Source of the DNA: Portulaca oleracea
Lineage: Eukaryota > Streptophyta > Magnoliopsida > Caryophyllales > Portulacaceae
Length of the DNA stretch: 64,000 bases
Direction: 5' to 3'
Assembly (NCBI GenBank): GCA_029582165.1
Contig: CM055872.1
Location: forward strand, 28,380,243 to 28,444,242
Made by a program: the position numbers and the translations under genes. Position 1 is the first letter of the stretch. Each line of letters starts with the position of its first letter. The notes beneath the pieces were generated by a model. The model worked only from the letters and a program-made list of their open reading frames with translations, was not told the origin of the DNA and ran no database searches. Positions 1 to 9,689 of this stretch are shown one piece after another.

Positions 1-266
1 CCAAAACTGTGAAATTCATCTCAAAATGATCAGAAATGTGAACTTCATCTTAAAATGGTCCAAACTATGAAGTTCAACTTGGGCTTTGTACTTGGGCCTT
101 TAGTTGTGGACTTGGACTTGCGATGGATAGGTTTGCATCATCTTCCTTGAATCTTGGGGTCTCCAAAAGCAAGCCTATGGCTATGTGAGCCTCCATATCC
201 TTCTATGAACCTATGGTCCCCAAAGGTGAGACCTAGGTTGAACAGTTCTCGATCATGGGCCTCCTT
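1..266. repeat. Degenerate LTR-retrotransposon remnant
   Basis: No ORF is visible. The block GGTCCCCAAAGGTGAGACC at about 213-231 is shared with the segment just inside the left LTR of RT2 (about 16818-16836), and a TGCATCAT sequence at about 133-140 resembles an LTR end. I read this as a decayed piece of an RT2-like element cut by the window edge. Its orientation and full extent cannot be set here. Confidence 0.45.
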
Positions 267-297
267 TGATGTATTTGGCGTGCGCCAAAATACATCA
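267..297. repeat. Near-perfect inverted repeat with LTR-type ends
   Basis: A 31-bp palindrome begins TGATGTATTTGGCG and ends CGCCAAAATACATCA, with one extra A in one arm and a 2-nt centre. Both ends equal the TGATGTA/TACATCA termini of the LTRs in this window. The first 29 bases of the RT9 LTR (59517-59545) have the same hairpin form. It is probably the 5' edge of a decayed LTR or a fusion of two LTR ends. Confidence 0.55.
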
Positions 298-537
298 TAT
301 CTAAATATTGATTATTAAGTGTAGAAGTTTTTTTACTAATTGTTTATAGAAATTACAATTGTAAGATGACACACTTCTGATCATTCTCATCCTATGTGCA
401 ACCACTACACAAAATGTGAAAGGCCATAAAACATAACCATTAACCTTGAACTTCATATGTAACACAATTTAGGACGTCAATTAATAATATTAGGGGATTA
501 ATTTAACGTGAATTTAAATAAGCACTGCATTGGAATC
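298..537. other. AT-rich non-coding stretch
   Basis: No coding frame or recognisable repeat is seen between the terminal LTR fragment and the Stowaway-like MITE. Confidence 0.5.
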
Positions 538-808
538 ACTCCCTTCGTCGTTAAATAGTTTTCCATTTTGATTTGAGATGTGCTTTTAAAAAAAATAACA
601 AATTAATCTCAATTCAAAACAAAATACCAATAATACACTTAGTTCTAAATTTAAAAATACTATTTATAATTTTCCCATATTTGAATACTTTTAAAAGCCA
701 AACTAACAATATTTTAGTAATTTTAATAAAACAAAATTTTCCGTTAAGAGTATAATTTTGAAACATTAAAAAATGGAATAGTAAACAAATAATTTGGGAC
801 GGAGGGAT
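538..808. mobile_element. Stowaway-like (Tc1/Mariner) MITE, M1
   Basis: The left end reads ACTCCCTTCGTC and the right end GACGGAGGGAT. These are inverted and match the well-known Stowaway terminal motif CTCCCTCCGTCCC with a few changes. The interior of about 245 bp is very AT-rich and has no transposase, as expected of a non-autonomous MITE. The TA target duplication is not clean, so the copy is old. The 60-residue frame inside it has no protein character. Confidence 0.7.
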
Positions 809-1360
809 TACATTCTTGTATTTTGTTAGAAGGTGATTTTAGTCATTTCCGTATTAGAATAGTTGTCATATACGACCTTGTACCTTTCATTCAATGAAAA
901 ATTCATTCAATTAATAAACAAATGATCTAAATTATAACAAAAACGAAAATGAACTCAAAACTGGAATCAAACATAAAAAAACTAGGGTTAGTGAAACTGC
1001 AAATTTGAGATTCGTAAAAATGAGGCAAATAATGCGGGATGAAACTGTCCTGTTGAGAGAGAAATTGAGAGAAATGTGGGTAGGAAATAGGCGATAAGTT
1101 TGTTGGGATTTCTGTGAAGATGAATTTGAACCCCAAAAATGAAGGGATATCAGCATCAAAATTTGACGGGTGGAAGAGTTTGAGCGTGTAACCCATTAGG
1201 ATTAAATAAACAATACAAAAGAGATAATAACCATTGGCATTCATAAATTTTGTATTTTTTTATTTGATTTATTGGGGGATGTAACCGTCTATTTGGTGGG
1301 AGTGCACAAAATTGCGCCATTGAAGGCGGGAGAGGTTATTGAGGCGAGTTATTCCGTAAT

Positions 1361-1379
1361 TTATAATATAGATTATATA
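1361..1379 (+). promoter_or_regulatory. Possible TATA region of the C2-domain gene
   Basis: An AT-rich block (TTATAATATAGATTATATA) lies about 365 bp before the proposed start codon. It is followed by a pyrimidine-rich leader (TCCTCTCATTTTTTC, then CCTCCCTCTCTTTCT), which is common in plant 5' UTRs. This rests on composition and position only. From about 809 to 1360 nothing else recognisable was found. Confidence 0.3.
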
Positions 1380-1742
1380 CTCCAATATCCAAATTCCTCT
1401 CATTTTTTCATTTTCTGCTTGATTGCATTCGATTCTTCAAATTTCATATTTGTAGCACTTTCCTTTCGACTTTCATTAATTAGCACAACCAGTTTTCTCT
1501 TAACTCACAATCTTAGTCATCCTCCCTCTCTTTCTACATGTTGTAGTGTTTAATTGTCCAATACTCCTTAGAAATTGGTTGGTTTCTGTCCTTGTTCGTT
1601 GCATGGCCATCTCCATGATCATCATCAACAATTCCTAGAATCCCTAGGTTTGGGCTTCTTGGGACTCTCACTTCAACGTTATTTCGATCCTTGTCTTCCA
1701 TCTCTCTCAGACTCCCTGTCTATAATGCAAATCCCTGCAAAG

Positions 1743-1916
1743 ATGATGGAGACGACACTAGAATCTCTTGTGCCGTCTCGATGGGAGATTGAGGTCACTT
1801 TTGCCGTCACAACTTTCGTCATCGCTACCTATTGGTATTTTACTCTCTTCACCGACCGCAACTACTCGTACAATGGCGACAACAACACCTTTGAGTATAT
1901 CAATGACAAACACAAG
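1743..1916 (+). CDS. BAGP1: BAGP1-like C2/GRAM protein, exon 1 (partial gene)
   Basis: Exon 1 encodes about 58 residues, starting MMETTLESLVPSRWEIE and followed by a hydrophobic stretch (residues 18-36, VTFAVTTFVIATYWYFTLF) that can span a membrane. Plant BAGP1, as I recall it, has the same layout: a short N-terminus with a PSWWEVEV-like motif, one transmembrane-type segment, a C2 domain, then GRAM and VASt domains. The frame stays open upstream to 1575, but the family alignment favours the ATG at 1743 or 1746. The exon ends at a codon boundary (AAG/gtat). BAGP1 was described as a partner of the Arabidopsis co-chaperone BAG6 in basal immunity; that role is established for the Arabidopsis protein, not shown here. 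Only the 5' six exons, about 190 codons, are visible. Confidence 0.7.
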
Positions 1917-2618
1917 GTATTTGGAGTTGATGCCCCTTCATTTTGCAACATGGCATACCAGCCTAAAGCGAAACAACACCTTTTTTTTCGTTATTTTTGG
2001 CCATTATTTCTATTTATCCTTTGTAACTTTACTTTCATGTTAGTCTTCCATAATAGTATGGTCGTTGTCATTTTATAATGTTTTGGTACGAGCCATTGTG
2101 GTCAATAATATCATATTTAATTCGCAAAAACTTGGCAAGTAATTACTCAGAAGTAGGCTTCACGATCGACGATTTGGTATTGAATTTGCTAGGACCTTGG
2201 AAATAATTTCTCAGAAATGCGACAAGGAGTTTCCTGTTATTGGTTATATATTAAAATTCCATGTAGTCTATCTTTGTATTGAATGCCACAATTGAACAAC
2301 TTCTTATGAAATTGATTGACAACAAGCTATGTAAGTCATCATCCTAGTGAGTTTGTTAAACTTGGGATAAAATTGGCGAGACTCTAACAAACAAAACAAT
2401 ACATATGGTTTAGCTATCACAACAAAACATTGCATGTACTCCATTTATCCACGGAAGTGGGCTGTCTAGGCTTTTGTCTTCATATCGAGAGCCCCATGTT
2501 ACCAATTCAAGATGAATTATAAGGTCATAGTGCTTCCAAATTATTTATGGTGATTTTGTTTGGTGTACTGGACTAGTCCTACTTTTCTTTTCACTGCAGT
2601 TCTGCTCTTATTTTGTAG

Positions 2619-2675
2619 GTTGACCAACAAAAATGCGATCCTGATACTCAAACTAATTCAAGGTACTTGATTAAG
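2619..2675 (+). CDS. BAGP1: BAGP1-like gene, exon 2
   Basis: A 57-nt exon between a TTTTGTAG acceptor and a GTATGT donor, phase 0 at both ends. It encodes VDQQKCDPDTQTNSRYLIK. The closing YLIK leads directly into the first C2 beta-strand of exon 3 (VGLLAAKNL). Intron 1 (1917-2618) and intron 2 (2676-3838) hold no recognised gene. Intron 2 contains a poly-G run at about 3139-3152. Confidence 0.7.
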
Positions 2676-3838
2676 GTATGTGATGATTCTACAACTTATT
2701 TTTCTTCTTTATTCATAGAAAATGACACTTCTTTGTGATTTTCTAACTGTTGACATTAAATTACATTGAATATCTACCATGACTAATTATGTAATATCTT
2801 ATGCTTGTTCAACTGATCACATACTTCCATGTAGTTGTGCTTTTTCCATTGAGTTCCTGGTGAAGAGCTCTTGCATAATTTGGATAGCATGTGCTATGTT
2901 AAGGGGATTCAAGCAATTGGGAGCTCAATAATGGGGAAGCAATGTGTTGTGACAATGCCTACATTGGAGAGTTCTTTGCTAATTGATATTGCTGATCTAT
3001 TTTAGTTTCTATTTGGTGATTCTATGCAAAAAGTTGAAGCATCACAAGGATGCTCAATGTGGAGATTGGGACACCTACTTTTTCCTCAGTAGTTGTGTGT
3101 GAGTTTTTCCCCCTTTCCCCACCCCTTGTTTTTTTTAGGGGGGGGGGGGGGAGGGGGAAATGTGTAATATCCACATTAGAAATTTGTTTTGGTAAGAGAG
3201 TGGACAATGACAAAGGATGCTTTACTGGCTTGGGTAAACAACCATCCTGCTACTTTGCTGAAATATAAGTAATTGATAGCTTGGAAGTCTATACTTCAAA
3301 CTTTGTCACCTAATTTCTATTTTCACCTTTCTCCCCTTTTAACCTTAATACATGTTGTCTTTTTCCTTTTCTTCAAAGTGCTTCAACTATACTTTTTGCC
3401 TTGTCATTTGCTAAGCTACATAAAGCTAGAAAGATAATTTTCTGATAGCTAGATATTCCTTAACTTTTTAGAGGTAATCTCTAATTTTTCCCAACATGTA
3501 ATCTCAGGAGGCGCAACCTCGTCTTTCTTCAACGATCACCTAGAAACATTGCTGGCAAAGATGGCTTTTTGGGACTAAATTAATGTTAGGGAAAGTACTT
3601 GTGGTCATGAATTTGTCTCAGGATAAATAATTATTTGGTGGCACTTTTCGTTTCTTTATCTGTTCACTTTCAGTGTCTTTCTTAACGCACATTTTTAAGT
3701 ACCCATGTCATATACGTAGATAAAGGAAGTAGGGGAGGTCAGAATAAATATTTCCAAAGCTTAGAATATGGAAGGCATTCTTATCTAAATAAGATATCTT
3801 CTTTTTATTGTTGACCATTATGCATCTTGACTTTTCAG

Positions 3839-3936
3839 GTTGGATTATTGGCGGCAAAGAATCTTGTTGCTGCAAGTTTGAATGGAACATTTGATCCTTG
3901 TGCTATTATCACTTGTGGTACAGAGAAAAGATTCAG
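3839..3936 (+). CDS. BAGP1: BAGP1-like gene, exon 3 (C2 domain start)
   Basis: A 98-nt exon with TTTTCAG acceptor and AG/GTGA donor. It encodes [20 protein letters not shown] and on to EKRF, then a split codon (AG + C from exon 4 = Ser). This is the opening of a C2 domain: the first strand and the calcium/lipid loop with the conserved Asp-Pro after GTF. Usual family members read DPYA here; this copy has DPCA. Intron 3 (3937-4843) holds nothing recognisable. Confidence 0.8.
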
Positions 3937-4843
3937 GTGACCAGAGTGTTGGATGTAAGGACCGCCCCACTTAAATGGATTTACGTGTTGTACTGAGTCG
4001 CAATCACAGTAAACTTAACCCCCCCTCCCACAACAACAAAAGTAAAAACTGGTAATTGCGTGACACAAACAAAAGTGTGCTGAAGTTCTAAAACATTAGG
4101 AAAAGATCCACGCTCTTATCTTGGAACCATGCATTGGCAATTCTGATTTGAAGAAACATGCTAGTGACTTGCATTTATCTTTTATGCTTCTCTATGACGA
4201 TAAAAGAACTAAAGCAAGTTTATCTTTGAAATTTTACCATGTCTATAGATGAAGAAAATTTGTGACTAATCATCATAGTTTTTTTATTCATCATGTGTTG
4301 CCCTTTTCCCATGGATGAGATGGTGTGTTTTTCCTTTTCTTTTGTTGTTGAAGTTGTTGCTTCCTTTAGAACCCTACATTTCAAGTACTAATCTTGGAAA
4401 GAGTGGCAACTGACTAGTAAATGCATTTTAGTTTATCCTGAAATGGGAGACATTGGAAAGGACATCTGGAGTCATGACTGAGTCGTACTTGTATTTTAAC
4501 TGATTTGGTTGGTTGTTCCTCTCTTCCCCCTCTTTTTAAAAGAAAGATATTGCACCCTCAAATTTTGAAAAAGTAAATAGGTATCGTTGTGATTGAATCT
4601 TGGCATGACATTAATCTTTAGCCTCCAGATCAAGTGCGATGACCTAATAAATTGACTTAGATACAACATTGTGATCTCATTTACGATAAGTTCAACTTTG
4701 TTAATTATTCTTTAAAAGTATTATGATTGCTCAATGTTTGCATCAGCTATTCATGTGGTTAAGATCTATCCGGGGGACAAAAATGACCCTAAAAACAATT
4801 CTTTTCAATGCATGAATCCAGTGTTTTGTTGTATTTGCTACAG

Positions 4844-4919
4844 CTCAATGATTCCTGGTTCCAGAAATCCCATGTGGGGAGAAGAGTTTAACTTTTCGGT
4901 TGATGAGCTTCCAGCTAAG
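4844..4919 (+). CDS. BAGP1: BAGP1-like gene, exon 4 (C2 domain)
   Basis: A 76-nt exon, CTACAG acceptor and AAG/GTAG donor. It encodes [19 protein letters not shown] and then VDELPAK, the signature central C2 segment (S-x-NPxWxEEFxF) that fits this family closely. It completes the codon split with exon 3 and ends in phase 0. The next intron is 8.3 kb because RT1 inserted in it. Confidence 0.85.
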
Positions 4920-5288
4920 GTAGCTTTTGTAATGCAATGGTGTGATAGGAATAATTTTTATTTCATCTTTCAAGTACATTCTTATCTTTTGAGTATAATG
5001 TTTCTCTTCTTACAGTCAATGATCTAATTATCTGCTCTCTTATGGTTTTTATTGATAAATATGTTATTTCGATGGTTGCTACCAAATCTCTTATGCTTAT
5101 TTGTATATTTTCGTTCAACAAGCCATACTTATATGTAGTTTATTGCTATAAATTTATTGCATGAGTATGTGGCTATGATTGTCTGTTCATACAACAACAA
5201 GAAGATATTTATCGTGCTAATGGAAAATGTTAAAGAATACCGTAATCACTACTTCTTGCTCATAACCAACACTGCATTTGTGGTGGAA

Positions 5289-5318
5289 TATATTATTATC
5301 ATTATTATTATTATTATT

Positions 5319-5381
<63 letters not shown>

Positions 5382-5388
5382 ATTATTA
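5289..5388. repeat. Trinucleotide microsatellite (ATT)n(GTT)n
   Basis: About 100 bp of ATT/ATC triplets passing into roughly 17 GTT triplets and ending in ATT triplets. It sits in intron 4, about 100 bp before the RT1 insertion point. The poly-Ile/Val and poly-Thr frames across it are repeat artefacts. Confidence 0.95.
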
Positions 5389-5489
5389 ACCTCTGCATCT
5401 TTACATGATTGTTTCCTTTGACTTTAGTAAATATTAAGCAAACCATTAATGAAATTAAGTATTCATTACTATATCCAGGTTACCCATTC

Positions 5490-6526
5490 TGATGGGAATC
5501 AGCCTCCATAAATACACTTGATTCAGGAGTGTTATCACTTAGTGGGCATACTTAAGAAGGGCATTTGTGCAGAAGGAGGTCAAGGACATTCACCCCATGT
5601 GATGTCCTCGCTACTTGTCTCCCTATCTCAACTGTGAAGGTCATTCGTGTTCACTGCTGTTCTATTTTTGACTTGCGGTAAGGTCCTTTATCTGGACAGC
5701 GGTAAAGGTCCTTTACCTTAGGCAGCCTTGATACTTTGGCGATCATTCCGGGGCATTTTGGTCTTCTCTCAGGAGGTCCGGTTTTCCCATATACTCTTGA
5801 AGGTCCTTATTGAGTTCCTGCCATTTTGGAACAAAACCACTTGTGTTTCTTCACTTGTCTTGCATGGATTGGAGTCCAAGTGAATGAAGATCCTCCAATG
5901 AGGAAGTGGCAAGTGGAGGGCTGTGATCGTCCATGGGTGGTCCAATGATGGTCGAGTACTTCATAGTGAAGACATGTATTAGCTTTAATCATTTGTAATT
6001 AGCTTAATTAACCACGTTTAGGAGGTTTCTTCATGATTAGGAAACCTCACTCTAGTTAGTTGAGCTCCTTGCTTGCTTGCTTGGCAGCCTTTTCCTTTGT
6101 TTCAGCCGAGTATATGTGTCTTTGTATTAGCCACTTCATTTCATATCTTACGAAATACAAAACCCAAAGAAAGCTTTGAGCTTCCTCGTTTGTGAGTTTC
6201 TCAAACTCTCGTTTTCCACTCCAGTATCTAGGTTTGGCAGCCTAGTGGTGTTGTGTGGACTTGTTGTGATCTTGTTTGGAAGGTGATTAAATTCTGTAAC
6301 CAAACGAAGGTCCTTCAAGCTGCCCGGGTATTCATTTCACTTGAAGGTGTTTAAGTACTGTAACAAGTGAGATAATACTTGATCTATCTTTTCTTTCATT
6401 TGTTTTTCGCTCCTTGATGCTTATTGCATCACAATTGTTGTGGTTAATTGTTGTCCGAGAGATTGGTGTCCTTGTGGTGTTATAAGCTTGTTGAATTCAG
6501 TGCCTTTAGCGAGCTTATATACATCA
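5490..6526 (+). repeat. RT1 5' LTR
   Basis: 1037 bp, TGATGGGAATC...TATATACATCA, matching the LTR at 10928-11965. The last 40 bases contain a stem-loop (TATAAGCTTG at 6481-6490 pairing with CGAGCTTATA at 6510-6519) directly before the ACATCA end. Differences from the 3' LTR are clustered near the start (about 5501-5515) and near 5648. Confidence 0.95.
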
Positions 6527-6530
6527 TAAT

Positions 6531-6542
6531 TGGTATCAGAGC
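6531..6542 (+). promoter_or_regulatory. RT1 primer-binding site (initiator tRNA-Met)
   Basis: TGGTATCAGAGC four bases after the 5' LTR. This is the standard primer site complementary to the 3' end of plant initiator tRNA-Met. Confidence 0.9.
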
Positions 6543-6606
6543 TAGCTTACCATCTTGGTGAGTTTGTTTTGATTCATTTGGTGTGAAGTAAGAAGAAACC
6601 GAAGCT

Positions 6607-7590
6607 ATGTCTTCCAGTCAAGTTCAACCTCAAAGTCCAGAAGATGTTCTAAGGGAGAAAGAAGAGCTGGCGAAACGAGTTGAATTCCTTACAGCTCAAC
6701 TCAGGCACTATATGTATTTGAGGAACCAAGAGCTTAAGGGTTCAGATGGAGGTGCTTCTGAATTGGGGAATCCGTTTGGAGATGATGATATGGAGATTAT
6801 CAGCGAACAAAGAGAGAGACGTTCACCTAAGGAGGAAGGCTTGATTTCAAGGTGGATATACCCGAGTTCGAGGAAACCTTGATCAGAGGTTTTCTTGGAT
6901 TGGATGCAAACGGTAGAACGAGTCTTTGATCTAAAGGACGTTCCCGATGACAAGAAGGTAAAATTTGTAGCTTTGAAATTGAGAAAGCATGCATCTATAT
7001 GGTGGACTAATTTGCAGAAAAAGAGAGTTTCTGTTGGGAAGGATAAGGTGCGTTCATGGCAGAAAATGAAGGAGAAGTTACAAGCCAAGTTCCTTCCACC
7101 GATTATCTTAAGGATAACTATTTGAAGCTTCAACAGTTGGTTCAAGGTGGCAAAACAGTAGAGGAGTATACCAAGGAGTTCGAGCACTTGCTTTGGAGGT
7201 GTGATCTTAAGGAGAATGAACCTCAAATACTTGTGAGGTATCTTTTTGGTTTGGATGAAAGAGTGAGGAATGTTGTGGAGTTGCACCCTTACACTTCCCT
7301 TGATGAGTTGAGCTCTTTGGCTCACAAGGTGGAGTTGCAAAGAAGAAGTAGAGGGAAGGAGGTTCATAGCCGAAACCAACCCCAAACACGTCCAAACACA
7401 TTCCCTAAACCATCCTTTACCCCACAAAAACAACCTTTCCAGCCCAAATACACCCCCACTAAACCAACTCCAAACCCTCAGCCCTATATCCCACAAAGGC
7501 CTACCTTTACTGAATCCAAGGCCCTTGATAAGAAGAGATGTTTTCGGTGCCAAGGACTTGGACACATCGCGTCCGAATGTCCTAACAAAC
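6607..7590 (+). pseudogene. gag: RT1 gag (capsid plus CCHC zinc knuckle), frameshifted
   Basis: The start codon at 6607 opens MSSSQVQPQSPEDVLREKEE, a coiled N-terminus. A frame disturbance at about 6838-6890 puts the DFKVDIPEFE-like segment out of frame. The capsid part resumes in the original frame (DWMQTVERVFDLKDV, HASIWWTNLQKK). A second shift at about 7095-7100 moves into the frame that continues through FEHLLWRCDLKENEPQ. The nucleocapsid knuckle CFRCQGLGHIASEC (7539-7580) is intact. Gag would package the element RNA; with these shifts a full product is not expected. Confidence 0.85.
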
Positions 7591-7619
7591 GAGTGGTATC
7601 TCTCGCTGAGTACCAAGCA

Positions 7620-8140
7620 GCCTTGTTTGTTGCACCAGAACTTGGAGTGGAGGAGGAGCTTGAAAATGAACCTTTGGGTGATCCAGTTTATGATGAGGTG
7701 GTTGAGGAACCAGACGAAGGGGAGATGTTGGTGGTAAGGAGAGTTCTTAGTAGCTCTTCTGTGAAGGAAGGACAGGAGCAACGGGAGAATATTTTTCATT
7801 CTCGGTGCACTATTAATGGCAAGGTGTGCTCTTTGATTATCGATGGAGGAAGTTGCACCAACGCTGCCTCACAATCTATGGTGAGCAAGCTCAAGTTGCA
7901 AACCAGTCCTCATCCGGCTCCTTATATCATCCAGTGGCTTAATCAAGGCAAGGGCATTCACGTGGATCAGAGATGTTTGTTGAACTTCTCAATAGGTAAA
8001 ACGTACCAAGACTCTCTTTGGTGTGATATTTTACCTATGGATGCTTGTCATGTGTTACTTGGCAAGCCTTGGCTTTTTGATAGAGTCGTGAGTCATGATG
8101 GTAGAGCAAACACTTATACCCTTCTCTTTAACAACAAAAA
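7620..8140 (+). pseudogene. pro: RT1 protease
   Basis: Same frame as the distal gag (open 7056-8591). After an acidic linker (PVYDEVVEEPDEGEMLVVRR) the aspartic protease core reads SLIIDGGSCTNAAS with the catalytic Asp codon at 7842. The flap/closing motif is LPMDACHVLLGKPWLFDR. The triplet is D-G-G where classical retroviral proteases have D-T/S-G; the same D-G-G occurs in RT2, RT8 and RT9, so it belongs to this family and is not damage. Confidence 0.85.
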
Positions 8141-8339
8141 GATTACCCTTGTACCTCTTAAGCCTACCCCACTTCCAAAACCCAAGGAGAATTTGGTTAC
8201 TGATCCAAGCTTGATCACTCTCTTGGTTGCTGAACACCATGAGTTTCACGGTCATAAGGACCTTATTCTCCTAGACCTAAACACACAGCCTAGCTCCACA
8301 AATGACCACCCCCTTCTTGCCCCTCTTCTGGAACACTAT

Positions 8340-8994
8340 TCCTTTGTGTTTCCTGAGGAGATGCCCCCTGGTTTACCTCCCAAGAGGGACATTCAACACA
8401 AGATTGACCTCGTGCCTAGGTCAATACTCCCTAATAAACCAGCTTACCGTATGAACCCCAGTGATACTCAGGATATTCAAAGGCAGGTAGATGACCTTCT
8501 CGCCAAGGGGATGATAAAGGAGAGCTTAAGTCCTTGTCTTTGCAGCTCTCTTAGTGCCCAAGAAAGATGGGAGTCAAAGAATGTGCATTGATTGTCGTGC
8601 TATCAACAAGATTACCATCAAGTATAGGTATCCTATACCTAGGCTTGAGGACCTTCTGGATGAGCTTCATGGGGCTCAAGTGTTATCGAAGATTGATTTG
8701 AGGAGTGGCTACTACCAAATCAGAATCTTCGAAGGGGATGAGTGGAAAACGTCATTCAAGACTAAAGGAGGTTTGTATGAATGGTTGGTTATGCCTTTTG
8801 GTTTAACTAACGCCCCATCTACTTTTATGAGGTTGATGAACCAGGTTCTGAAGGCCCTTATAGGCAAGTGTGTTGTTGTCTACTTTGATGACATACTTGT
8901 TTATAGCTACAATGAGGAGGATCATGTCAAGCATTTGCAAGCTGTGATGGAGATACTATCCAAGGAGAAGCTTTATGGAAACAAATGGAAATGA
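8340..8994 (+). pseudogene. pol: RT1 reverse transcriptase, frameshifted
   Basis: The upstream part ends LPNKPAYRMNPSDTQDIQRQ in the protease frame and derails at about 8535. The core then runs in another frame from about 8554: [17 protein letters not shown], the [14 protein letters not shown] block and [12 protein letters not shown]. The catalytic YFDD box is at 8881-8892 and intact. A stop at 8992-8994 ends the thumb early, and a further shift precedes RNase H. Confidence 0.9.
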
Positions 8995-9049
8995 AAATTC
9001 TTCACAGACAAAGTTATGTTCCTTGGCTCGTGATCTGTAGGGAATTCAG

Positions 9050-9640
9050 GTGGATCAAGAGAAGATTCAAGCTATAAGAGATTGGCCCGTCCCCACCACC
9101 ATCCAGCAAGTGAGGAGTTTCTATGGATTGGCTTCCTTCTGTAGGAGGTTTGTGAGGAACTTTAGCACCATCCTAGCTCCCATGACTGAGTTAGTGAAGG
9201 CTAAAGGTTTCTCTTGGACTCCAACGGCACAGAAGGCCTTTGAAACTATCAAGGAAAGGTTAACCACAGCCCCTGTGTTAGCCTTCCCTAGTTTCTCAAA
9301 GGTATTTGAAGTTGAGTGTGATGCGTCTGGGTTGGGCATAGGAGCTGTCTTATCTCAAGAAGGCAGGCCTATTGCTTATTTTAGTGAGAAGTTGAACGAT
9401 GCCAAGAAGAAGTACAGTGTGTATGATAAGGAGTTTTATGCGATCATTCGGGCATTGGAGCATTGGAGGCATTATCTTATTGGTAATGAGTTCATCTTGC
9501 ATAGTGATCATGAGGCCCTCAAGTTCATTCAAGGCGGCATAAACTAAACCTCGCCATGCCAAATGGGTTGAGTATATGCAAGCCTATCATTTCATGATCC
9601 ACCACAAGGCCGGCCACTTGAACAAAGGAGCCGACGCCTC
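9050..9640 (+). pseudogene. pol: RT1 RNase H
   Basis: The frame 9050-9547 covers the RT connection ([34 protein letters not shown]) and RNase H ([53 protein letters not shown]). The catalytic Asp of ECDAS, the DKE Glu and HSDHE Asp are kept. It breaks at about 9535, where one base appears gained relative to the GQHKLNPRHAKW form seen in RT9. The HKAGHLNKGADA tail is readable past 9600 in another frame. Confidence 0.85.
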
Positions 9641-9689
9641 TCAAGGAAGTTCCTTTTGTTGCATGTCCTTGATTCAAGAGTGCTTGGTT

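Noticed and set aside
927..1244. 105-residue minus-strand frame upstream of the C2 gene
   Set aside because: Hydrophobic, Phe/Ser-rich translation with no recognised domain, in AT-rich sequence that may be the promoter of the C2 gene. No splice or family support.
2863..3005. Plus-strand open stretch (MCYVKGIQAIGSSIMGKQCV) in intron 2
   Set aside because: It looks protein-like, but I could not place it in a family and it is not in phase with the flanking exons of the C2 gene. Noted only.
3022..3268. Opposed small frames over the poly-G run
   Set aside because: Their Pro/Gly-rich parts come from the homopolymer.
5157..5446. Frames encoding poly-Ile/Val and poly-Thr
   Set aside because: Produced by the ATT/GTT microsatellite on both strands.
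6708..7799. 363-residue minus-strand frame
   Set aside because: Antisense of RT1 gag; no domain of its own, and gag homology on the plus strand explains the lack of stops.
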